From positions 1 to 38,426 of the forward strand of contig URRK01000001.1 in assembly GCA_900550315.1 (NCBI GenBank): a stretch of 38,426 bases of DNA, given 5' to 3'. Numbering within the stretch: position 1 is the first letter of the stretch; each line of letters opens with the position of its first letter. The translations under genes were made by a program, and so were the position numbers. The notes beneath the pieces were generated by a model. That model had not been told where the DNA came from, did no database searches, and saw nothing but the letters and a program-made list of their open reading frames with translations. This document shows positions 32,718-38,426 of the stretch, piece by piece. This DNA comes from an uncultured Oscillospiraceae bacterium (GTDB lineage: Bacteria; Bacillota; Clostridia; Oscillospirales; Acutalibacteraceae).

Positions 32718-33497
32718 ATGAAAAAAGACAAAATGAACGCAAAAGCGGCGCCGCTTGTAAAGCAAAACGCCGCAGAGGAGCTTGAGCAAGAAGCGCAAAA
32801 GGCGGAGGAAAACCTGCACGCCGGGCACCGAAACCGGCAGCGAAAGTTATTTTTAAAAACTGGGTTTGGCCCGGCAACCCCAAGCCACCAGATGTTAGAA
32901 ATGCTGCTGTACTTTGCTATTCCAAGAAAAGATACCAACCTGATTGCCCACCGGTTAATCAAACGCTTTCAAACCATTGCCGGCGTTTTAGATGCCCCGG
33001 AGCAGGAGCTGCGCAGCGTAGAGGGCGTTGGCGACAGCGTGGTGTGCCTGTTAAAAATGCTTTTGCCAATTTTGCGCCGATATAACGAGGAAAAAGCAAA
33101 TGTTTCTACCCGGGTTATGACGCACAGCACCTGCATTGAATTGCTTTCTAAAAAATATTTTGGCCAAAGCACCGAAATGGTGTATATGTTGTTTTTAAAC
33201 AATACCGGCAGGTTAATTCGGTGCGAGCTGCTGGGCGAGGGCAACATGGCCTGCGTGCGGTTAAGCCTGCGCACAGTGGTAGAACTGGTGGTGCGGTACG
33301 AGGCCACCGCCGTGGTGCTTAGCCACAACCACCCAATGGGCTTTGCTGTGCCGTCGGATTCCGACTGTGTTATGACCCGCCGCCTTTGCGAAATGTTAAG
33401 AAAAATTGATGTAAAGCTGCTGGACCACATTATTTTTGCCGGGGACGATTGCGTTTCTATGGCAATTTCTAACCAGTATAAGCATTTGTTTGAGTAA
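32718..33497 (+). CDS. radC: RadC-family JAMM/MPN protein
   Basis: A 259-aa protein. Residues 25-130 form a helix-hairpin-helix-like region (MLEMLLYFAIPRKDTNLIAHRLIKRF, SVEGVGDSVVCLL). The C-terminal JAMM domain carries the metal-binding motif SHNHP...SDSD (VVLSHNHPMGFAVPSDSD) and a preceding Glu in LLGEGN. Despite its name, no repair role is proven for the family. AGGAGG lies seven bases before ATG 32718; the first 30 residues are Lys/Ala/Glu-rich. It probably shares the acpP transcript by read-through. Confidence 0.9.
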   Translation: MKKDKMNAKAAPLVKQNAAEELEQEAQKAEENLHAGHRNRQRKLFLKTGFGPATPSHQMLEMLLYFAIPRKDTNLIAHRLIKRFQTIAGVLDAPEQELRSVEGVGDSVVCLLKMLLPILRRYNEEKANVSTRVMTHSTCIELLSKKYFGQSTEMVYMLFLNNTGRLIRCELLGEGNMACVRLSLRTVVELVVRYEATAVVLSHNHPMGFAVPSDSDCVMTRRLCEMLRKIDVKLLDHIIFAGDDCVSMAISNQYKHLFE

Positions 33498-33512
33498 ATT
33501 TTCAAGTAAATT

Positions 33513-33536
33513 TTGCCCCGCTGCGGGCAAGGCGTT
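33513..33536 (+). terminator. Weak terminator after radC
   Basis: A 6-bp stem TTGCCC/GGGCAA (33513-33518 and 33525-33530) is followed, after five bases, by TTTTCTTTTTT. Confidence 0.4.
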
Positions 33537-33549
33537 TTCTTTTTTGTAA

Positions 33550-33655
33550 CCCGGCCGTTTTGGGGCGGGCCAAAGAGCCCCGTTTTTGGGCACCCGGCCG
33601 TTTTTAGTAGGCCCGGCGTTCCTTTTAACAGGCCCGGCTGTCCCTTTTTTAAAAC
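33550..33655. repeat. Degenerate ~20-bp CCCGGC repeats between radC and the carboxypeptidase
   Basis: Units of about 20-21 bp with a CCCGGC core followed by a T-rich half: around 33550, 33591-33610 (CACCCGGCCGTTTTTAGTAG), 33611-33631 and 33632-33651. They resemble the right-hand units at 30631-30716. Confidence 0.6.
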
Positions 33656-33723
33656 CGCAATTTAAAAGCATGAAAATCCCCCGCGGGTCATATAATAAAT
33701 CGGAACAATACGGGGGTGTTATT

Positions 33724-34941
33724 ATGAAAAGTAAAAGCTTTCGAGCAATCGTCGGGGCGGCTGCAATAGTGGCGGCTCTGGCGGTTTTTTGCACTTCGGC
33801 AGCCGCCGAGGTTTGCACCGAGTACCAAAGCAGCGACCTGCTAAGTGCCTACACCGTTAGCAGCGCGGGGGCTAAATCGGGGTTAGAAATTAACGCAAAG
33901 TCGGTGGTGTTGCTGGAGCCGAAAACCAAAACCCTGCTGTACGAAAACAATAAAGACGAGCGCCTGGCGCCCGCCTCTGTTACCAAAATTATGTCGCTGC
34001 TGTTAATTATGGAGGCCATAGATGGCGAAAAAATTTCGTACGATACAAAGGTAACGGCCAGCGCCCACGCCGCGTCTATGGGCGGCTCCCAAATTTGGTT
34101 AAAGGAAAATGAGGTGATGACGGTAGACGAGCTGTTGCGCGCGGCTGTTATTGCCAGTGCCAACGACGCTACCGTTGCTCTGGCCGAGGCGGTTGCCGGC
34201 AGCGAAGAGACCTTTGTAGAGCAAATGAACGCCAAGGCGGCGCAGATGGGGCTTAAAAACACCCACTTTGTAAACGCTTGCGGGCTGGACGCCGACGACC
34301 ACTATACTTCGGCGTTTGATGTCGCGGTTATGTCGGCCGAGCTGCTGGGGCACGAGGGCATTAAAAAATATTCAACGGTGTGGATGGACGCCTTGCGAAA
34401 CGGCAAAAGCGAGCTGGTAAACACCAATAAGCTGGTGCGCTATTACAGCGGCGCAACCGGCCTAAAAACCGGAACGACCTCTAAGGCCGGGTGCTGCGTT
34501 TCGGCTACGGCCGAGCGGGGCGGGCTTTCGCTGGTGGCGGTGGTCATGGGCGCTAAAACCAGTAACGAGCGGTTTGCCGGCGCTAAAAAGCTGTTAGATT
34601 ACGGGTTTGCCAATTGGTCGTTTTGCCAGGTTCAGGCAAAGCCCGAGCTGCTAACGCCGGTGCCCGTAAAGGGCGGGCTGCAAAAGCAAATTCAGCCCGA
34701 GGCCGCCGGCTCCCTTAATTTGCTGCTGCAAAAGGGCAAAAACGCCGAAATTACCCAAACCGTTACGCTGCCCGAAAGCCTGAATGCCCCGGTGCTAACC
34801 GGGCAGGAAATTGGAAAAATAACCCTAAGCCAAAACGGTAAACAGCTGGGTGAAATTACAATTATTTCGGGCAACACGGTAGATGCGCTAACCTTTTTCA
34901 GCGCGCTGGGTCAGCTGGCCGCCGCGCTGCTTTGCCCGTAA
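33724..34941 (+). CDS. D-alanyl-D-alanine carboxypeptidase (PBP5/DacF family)
   Basis: A 405-aa secreted or membrane-bound peptidase that trims the terminal D-Ala of peptidoglycan stem peptides. A signal peptide covers residues 1-28 (hydrophobic AIVGAAAIVAALAVFCTSAAA). The active-site motifs are SVTK (Ser nucleophile, in LAPASVTKIMSL), SAN (VIASANDATVAL) and KTG (TGLKTGTTSKAG). A C-terminal beta domain follows; a final hydrophobic stretch may anchor it. The start at ATG 33724 has GGGGGTG upstream. TATAAT occurs at about 33689 but its -35 is poor. Confidence 0.93.
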   Translation: MKSKSFRAIVGAAAIVAALAVFCTSAAAEVCTEYQSSDLLSAYTVSSAGAKSGLEINAKSVVLLEPKTKTLLYENNKDERLAPASVTKIMSLLLIMEAIDGEKISYDTKVTASAHAASMGGSQIWLKENEVMTVDELLRAAVIASANDATVALAEAVAGSEETFVEQMNAKAAQMGLKNTHFVNACGLDADDHYTSAFDVAVMSAELLGHEGIKKYSTVWMDALRNGKSELVNTNKLVRYYSGATGLKTGTTSKAGCCVSATAERGGLSLVAVVMGAKTSNERFAGAKKLLDYGFANWSFCQVQAKPELLTPVPVKGGLQKQIQPEAAGSLNLLLQKGKNAEITQTVTLPESLNAPVLTGQEIGKITLSQNGKQLGEITIISGNTVDALTFFSALGQLAAALLCP

Positions 34942-35032
34942 ACGCCGGTAAAAACTGCCGCACCAAAAGGCCCTAAAATTTCGCCGCGCCGCGCTTTATT
35001 TGTAAAAATATTATGAAAGTGCGAAAAAGCAG

Positions 35033-35061
35033 TTGAAAAGCGGGGTAAAATATTGTAAAAT
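35033..35061 (+). promoter_or_regulatory. Promoter of pgi
   Basis: TTGAAA (35033-35038), a 17-bp spacer and TAAAAT (35056-35061). The leader holds a CCGGGT/ACCCGG hairpin near 35093-35115. A 12-bp direct repeat ATATTATGAAAG lies on both sides (35008-35019 and 35073-35084). Confidence 0.75.
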
Positions 35062-35135
35062 AAAGCTACGGGATATTATGAAAGGGTGTTGCCGGGTTGC
35101 CGTGCCGCACCCGGAATAAAGAGGGATAATTTAAA

Positions 35136-36473
35136 ATGGCACTAACATTTTCTTACGACTTCGCCAAGGGCTTTTTAGGCGAAAACGACCTTGCCGGCTT
35201 AGCGCCGCAGGTTGCCGCCGCGCACAACACCCTTGCGCAAAAAAATGGCTTAGGCAACGACTTTTTAGGTTGGGTAGACCTACCGACTCAATACGATAAA
35301 GCCGAGTTTGAAAGAATTCAAAAAGCGGCTCAAAAAATTCGAAGTGACAGCGAAATTTTAATTGTTATTGGCATTGGCGGCTCCTACCTTGGCGCTCGTG
35401 CCGCTATTGAATTTCTGCGTTCCCCGCTTCATAACGAGTTGGCGCAGGGCGGCCCCAAAATCTACTTTGCCGGCAACAGCATTAGCGGCGCCTATTTAAG
35501 CGAGCTTTTGCAAATTTGCGAAGGTAAAGAGCTTTCGGTAAACGTTATTTCAAAATCCGGCACCACTACCGAGCCGGCAATTGCGTTTCGCGTGTTCCGC
35601 GAGCTGTTGCAAAAAAAGTACGGCGCCAAAGCAAGCGAGCGTATTTACTGCACCACCGATAAGGCCCGCGGCACCTTAAAAGCCCTGGCCGACCGCGAAG
35701 GGTACGAGTGCTTTGTAATTCCAGATGATGTTGGCGGCCGTTTTTCGGTGCTAACCGCCGTTGGCCTGCTGCCCATTGCCGTAAGCGGCGCAAACATTGC
35801 AGCGTTAATGGACGGTGCTGCCGCTGCCGCAGCCGATTATAACAACCCCAATTTAGCGCAAAACCCCTGCTACCAGTACGCCGCGCTGCGCAACGCCTTT
35901 TACCGTAAAGGCAAGCAGATTGAGCTGCTGGTTTCCTACGAGCCGCGCTTTAGCATGATGGCAGAATGGTACAAACAGCTGTTTGGCGAAAGCGAGGGAA
36001 AAGACCATAAGGGCTTGTTCCCCGCGGCCGTTACCTTTTCAACCGACCTGCACTCCATGGGCCAGTACATTCAGCAGGGCCGCCGCACGCTGTTTGAAAC
36101 GGTTGTGCAAATTGAAAATACCGGGGCCGATGTTACCCTAAAGCAGGAGGCAGAAGACGGCGACGGCTTAAACTTTTTGGCCGGTAAAACAATGTCCTAT
36201 GTTAATAAACGGGCCTACGAGGGCACCGTTTTAGCCCACACCGACGGCGGGGTGCCCAACCTTGTAATTTCGGTAGAAAAGGCCAACGAGGAAAATTTAG
36301 GCCGCTTAATTTATTTCTTTGAAAAAGCCTGTGCCGTTTCCGGCTACTTGCTGGGGGTTAATCCGTTTGACCAACCCGGCGTAGAAAGCTACAAGAAAAA
36401 TATGTTTGCCTTGCTTGGCAAACCCGGCTACGAGGCCCAAAAGGCCGAGCTGGAGCGCCGACTTGGCAAATAA
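35136..36473 (+). CDS. pgi: Glucose-6-phosphate isomerase
   Basis: A 445-aa enzyme converting glucose-6-phosphate to fructose-6-phosphate in glycolysis. It is of the short Gram-positive type. Motifs: IGIGGSYLGARAAIEFL, ISKSGTTTEPAIAFR (phosphate binding), DVGGRFSVLTAVGLLP, and the C-terminal GVNPFDQPGVESYKKNMF with the catalytic Lys. GAGGGA is about nine bases before ATG. It has its own promoter and is followed after 58 bases by the small P-loop gene, which shares its terminator. Confidence 0.97.
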   Translation: MALTFSYDFAKGFLGENDLAGLAPQVAAAHNTLAQKNGLGNDFLGWVDLPTQYDKAEFERIQKAAQKIRSDSEILIVIGIGGSYLGARAAIEFLRSPLHNELAQGGPKIYFAGNSISGAYLSELLQICEGKELSVNVISKSGTTTEPAIAFRVFRELLQKKYGAKASERIYCTTDKARGTLKALADREGYECFVIPDDVGGRFSVLTAVGLLPIAVSGANIAALMDGAAAAAADYNNPNLAQNPCYQYAALRNAFYRKGKQIELLVSYEPRFSMMAEWYKQLFGESEGKDHKGLFPAAVTFSTDLHSMGQYIQQGRRTLFETVVQIENTGADVTLKQEAEDGDGLNFLAGKTMSYVNKRAYEGTVLAHTDGGVPNLVISVEKANEENLGRLIYFFEKACAVSGYLLGVNPFDQPGVESYKKNMFALLGKPGYEAQKAELERRLGK

Positions 36474-36531
36474 AGCAACGGTTTTACCTGCCCCGCTTTT
36501 GGGGTGGTGAATAATATAAGGAGTGAGCAAA

Positions 36532-36948
36532 ATGATTCAACTGATTATTGGTAAAAAAGGTTCCGGCAAAACAAAAAAGTTAATTGACCTTGTAAACGCA
36601 ACTGCCGCCGCCAGTAAGGGCGATGTTGTTTGCGTAGAAAAGGGCGATGTGCTGACCTACGATATAACCCACAAGGCCCGTTTAGTAAACGCCGAAAACT
36701 ACGCTATTTCCGGCTATAACGAGCTGTACGCTCTGCTGTGCGGAATTCAATCTGCCAACCACGATGTAACCGACATTTTTGTAGACGCCACCCTGCGTCT
36801 TGGCACCCGCGATTATAACGAGCTGGTAGCGTTTTTCGACCGGCTTTCTGCCGTAGCGGAAGACTGCAACACAAACTTTACCTTTACTGTTTCGGCCGAT
36901 GAAGCCGAGTTGCCCGCTCACCTTTTCGAGGTTGCTAAAAAGGTTTAA
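36532..36948 (+). CDS. Small P-loop protein of unknown function
   Basis: A 138-aa protein with Walker A GKKGSGKTKK at residues 7-16 and a Walker-B-like strand TDIFVDATLRLG. The rest is mixed alpha/beta with no second domain. Similar short proteins in Clostridia are often labelled twitching-motility PilT, which the sequence does not support. GGAG is eight bases before ATG 36532; an in-frame GTG at 36523 is a less likely start. It is co-transcribed with pgi, which gives no clear functional hint. Confidence 0.85.
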   Translation: MIQLIIGKKGSGKTKKLIDLVNATAAASKGDVVCVEKGDVLTYDITHKARLVNAENYAISGYNELYALLCGIQSANHDVTDIFVDATLRLGTRDYNELVAFFDRLSAVAEDCNTNFTFTVSADEAELPAHLFEVAKKV

Positions 36949-36960
36949 GTAAATTTAAAA

Positions 36961-36997
36961 AAGCGCGCAGGGCGGTTGCTGCTCTGCGCGCTTTTTT
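36961..36997 (+). terminator. Terminator of the pgi transcript
   Basis: A perfect 10-bp stem AAGCGCGCAG/CTGCGCGCTT (36961-36970 and 36984-36993) with a 13-base loop is followed by TTTTC. Confidence 0.93.
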
Positions 36998-37310
36998 CTT
37001 GCCGCCATTTTGTGCCGGTCGGGTTGGTTTTTTCGCCCGGCCGGCTCTTTTTTCGTCGGCTTTTCGTTTTTTTTGCCCGGCTGTTTTGTTTTCTTCGGTG
37101 CTTTCTCCTGTCAATCCCCGGGCTGTTTTTGCTTCCTTTCGGCATTTCCCCGTCCCGCCCTTGCTTGGCGGCGCCGGTTAAAAACAGGGCGCCAAAAAAA
37201 GATTTGGGCCCTTCCTCGCCCGCTAAGGCAATAATGGTAAAAAACAAGGCCTAATAAGGCAATAAATGGTACTGTTCCGCCCCTTTTGTTCGTAGCAAAT
37301 TTTTAAAAAC
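36998..37310. repeat. Pyrimidine-rich gap with ~20-bp repeats
   Basis: On the plus strand 37019-37130 is almost purely C/T plus G, with recurring units of 19-22 bp such as TTTTTTCGCCCGGCCGGCTC and TTTTTTCGTCGGCTTTTCG. These resemble the other intergenic arrays. The rest, to 37310, shows no gene I can support. Confidence 0.5.
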
Positions 37311-37312
37311 TG

Positions 37313-37321
37313 TGCTATACT
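37313..37321 (+). promoter_or_regulatory. Possible extended -10 promoter of the cupin gene
   Basis: TGC then TATACT (37316-37321), with a poor -35 (TAGCAA) 17 bp upstream. It leaves a leader of about 125 nt. Confidence 0.5.
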
Positions 37322-37453
37322 TTTAAGGGTAATGCAACCTGCTTGCTCCGGCGGGAGGTTCTTGTTTCATCTGCCCCAAACGGTGGGCTTTCTGCATTTT
37401 GGGGTCGGTCTTTTGGTAAGGCCAGCCTAAAATCAGCTTATGAAGGAGGGCTT

Positions 37454-37810
37454 ATGAAAACAGTATCTATTCAAGATGCCATTATTCCCGACAAGCACAT
37501 TGGCGTTCAAATGTGGAGCGCCGATCACTCTGTTGGCGAGCATCAGCACAATTTTTTGGAAATGATTTATATTTTAGAGGGCACTGCCACCGAGTACATA
37601 GACCGCGTGCCCTACAAGGTAAAGCACGGCGATTTTTTATTTGTTAATTACGGCAAAACGCACAGCTTTGAAATTGAAGGCCCGTTTAAGTACATTGAGG
37701 GAATGTTTAATATTACCTTTATTACCCGCGAGCTTATGAACACCAAAAACGCCTTTGATATTTTAAGCCTTGCAAACAAAAACAAGCGCCAAAACGCTTG
37801 CTTTAAGTAA
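37454..37810 (+). CDS. Cupin sensor domain protein, AraC-type N-terminal half only
   Basis: A 118-aa protein matching the ligand-binding cupin of AraC-family regulators: GEHQHNFLEMIYILEGTATEYIDR has the two His and a Glu of the first cupin motif, and HGDFLFVNYGKTHSFE the second. AraC regulators carry two HTH motifs after about 150-180 residues; here the protein ends in NKNKRQNACFK and I see no HTH in any frame downstream to the terminator. GGAGGG is four bases before ATG. It may be a stand-alone sugar-binding cupin or a truncated regulator. Confidence 0.75.
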   Translation: MKTVSIQDAIIPDKHIGVQMWSADHSVGEHQHNFLEMIYILEGTATEYIDRVPYKVKHGDFLFVNYGKTHSFEIEGPFKYIEGMFNITFITRELMNTKNAFDILSLANKNKRQNACFK

Positions 37811-37925
37811 GCTTTGGCAATTTTGCCGGCTTAAACTCCCGTTGGCCAAACCGTTTTACTTACGCCGCAGTTATGTTAACTGCTAATTTTGTTTTCTGCA
37901 GCGGGCCTCTTCCACACCCGCTAAT

Positions 37926-37937
37926 GAGATATATCTC
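37926..37937. promoter_or_regulatory. Perfect 12-bp palindrome GAGATATATCTC
   Basis: It lies between the cupin gene and its terminator. It could be a protein binding site; it is too AT-rich in the middle for a stable hairpin. Confidence 0.35.
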
Positions 37938-37946
37938 CCTAAGAAA

Positions 37947-37984
37947 AGCACTGCAGTGTTCGGCTGCGGTGTTTTTCTTTTTTA
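37947..37984 (+). terminator. Terminator after the cupin gene
   Basis: The stem CACTGCAG/CTGCGGTG (37949-37956 and 37964-37971, one G-U pair) with a 7-base loop is followed by TTTTTCTTTTTT. Confidence 0.88.
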
Positions 37985-37994
37985 CAGGCAATAA

Positions 37995-38180
37995 TTAAGG
38001 CGGTTTTTCCCGCTTGCCTTTTTTGCTCACTCTTTTCGCTCTTGGCGGCTTCCCGCTCGCCCGCTTTTCCCCTGTTTTTTCGCGCGGCTTTTTCCGCCCG
38101 CTTTTCCCCAACCCTTGCACTAACCCCGCCCGCTTTACCTCGTCTGCCTTTTCCCCGCTTGGCCTCCGCCCCGCCCGCCG
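37995..38180. repeat. Pyrimidine-rich, imperfectly periodic gap
   Basis: The plus strand is dominated by CCCGCTTTTCC-like words repeated at roughly 20-30 bp intervals (for example near 38050, 38095 and 38150). It resembles the other arrays but the period is loose. No gene is supported. Confidence 0.4.
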
Positions 38181-38193
38181 GGCTATAAATCTA

Positions 38194-38222
38194 TTGACTA
38201 AATTGTACGGATATATTATAAT
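38194..38222 (+). promoter_or_regulatory. Strong promoter for the gene at the right edge
   Basis: TTGACT (38194-38199), a 17-bp spacer and a perfect TATAAT (38217-38222). The leader would be about 140 nt. Confidence 0.88.
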
Positions 38223-38370
38223 AAAGAACGAATTTGTGTGCTTACTGCGGCCGCCTGCTTAAAAAAGGGGCAGGGCGTGCTTTGGTGCGGCCCTTTTGCG
38301 GCGCCGGCAGTAAAGGGCAGAAATATTTAATAAAATCATCCGCTTTTGCGGGGCGAAATCAGGGTGAATT

Positions 38371-38426
38371 ATGGCGTTTTCTGCAAACAACAATTTTAAA
38401 AAGTTCCAAAAAAAAGTGTGGCTTTC
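38371..38426 (+). CDS. Start of an unidentified protein, cut by the window edge
   Basis: An ATG at 38371 opens an unbroken frame to the end of the window: MAFSANNNFKKFQKKVWLS. The basic stretch before what may become a hydrophobic segment would fit a membrane anchor or signal. The ribosome site (AGGGTG) is modest. The strong promoter upstream supports a real gene; no family can be named from 18 residues. Confidence 0.5.
   Translation, partial: MAFSANNNFKKFQKKVWL

Noticed and set aside
36532..36948. Twitching motility protein PilT
   Set aside because: Only a Walker A and a weak Walker B are visible; the length (138 aa) is far below the PilT ATPase and no pilus genes are present.
36945..37247. 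100-codon minus-strand Lys/Arg-rich frame
   Set aside because: It is the reverse of the pyrimidine-rich gap, overlaps the pgi terminator and has no ribosome site.
37454..37810. Full AraC-family transcription factor
   Set aside because: No helix-turn-helix is encoded in this frame or in any frame downstream before the terminator.
1..38426. tRNA, rRNA, tmRNA, SRP RNA or RNase P RNA genes
   Set aside because: I looked in the gaps for the conserved T-loop, CCA-end and core motifs on both strands and saw none; a covariance-model search would be decisive.

Overview
This 38.4 kb window is the chromosomal replication-origin neighbourhood of a Gram-positive bacterium. I infer a Firmicute of class Clostridia, probably an uncultured gut member of the Oscillospirales group. 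The basis is the gene order dnaA-dnaN-yaaA-recF-remB-gyrB-gyrA, strong AGGAGG-type ribosome binding sites, TTG starts, a short bacterial Pgi, RNase Y and RemB. The lineage is an inference from gene content. I see no phage, transposon, insertion sequence, tRNA, rRNA or CRISPR array.

Layout. 1-1190: a divergent pair, a DUF4190-like membrane protein and a 68-aa Xre repressor, share two operator-like repeats. 1225-12542 (all minus strand): the replication block dnaA, dnaN, yaaA, recF, remB, gyrB and gyrA, followed by a CPBP-family membrane protease with a very long Pro/Gln/Gly tail and by tadA. Four DnaA-box-like 9-mers lie between dnaA and dnaN; none is evident upstream of dnaA. 13271-18755 (minus): an operon for a Gld-type ABC system (ATPase, permease, GldG-like protein, DUF4340 protein) with a strong promoter and a leader of about 400 nt. 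19491-21041 (minus): RNase Y from a TTG start. 21510-24242 (plus): an ATPase-FtsX fusion transporter. 24379-24828 (minus): mscL. 25034-32212 (minus): aromatic amino acid genes aroE-aroK, aroB-aroA-aroC and pheA. 32384-36948 (plus): acpP, radC, a D,D-carboxypeptidase, pgi and a small P-loop protein. 37454-37810 (plus): a cupin sensor domain without its DNA-binding half. At the right edge a consensus promoter leads into a gene that leaves the window.

How the genes work together. The left half initiates replication (DnaA, clamp), repairs forks (RecF) and manages supercoiling (gyrase). The aro block converts DAHP towards chorismate and prephenate/phenylpyruvate; DAHP synthase and 3-dehydroquinate dehydratase are not here. 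aroE and acpP are driven by two promoters that face each other across an inverted repeat, so the two transcripts should share complementary 5' ends.

Recurring oddities. First, several proteins carry low-complexity expansions: GldG (21-bp DNA repeats), the DUF4340 protein (18-bp repeats), the CPBP protease, the GyrA tail, an AroA insertion of about 90 residues and an AroK N-terminal extension. Second, several intergenic gaps hold degenerate arrays of about 19-22 bp units, usually a GC core followed by a T run on the plus strand (24908-25045, 30341-30733, 33550-33655, about 37019-37130, about 37995-38180). I do not recognise this family, and it is the best candidate here for something undescribed.
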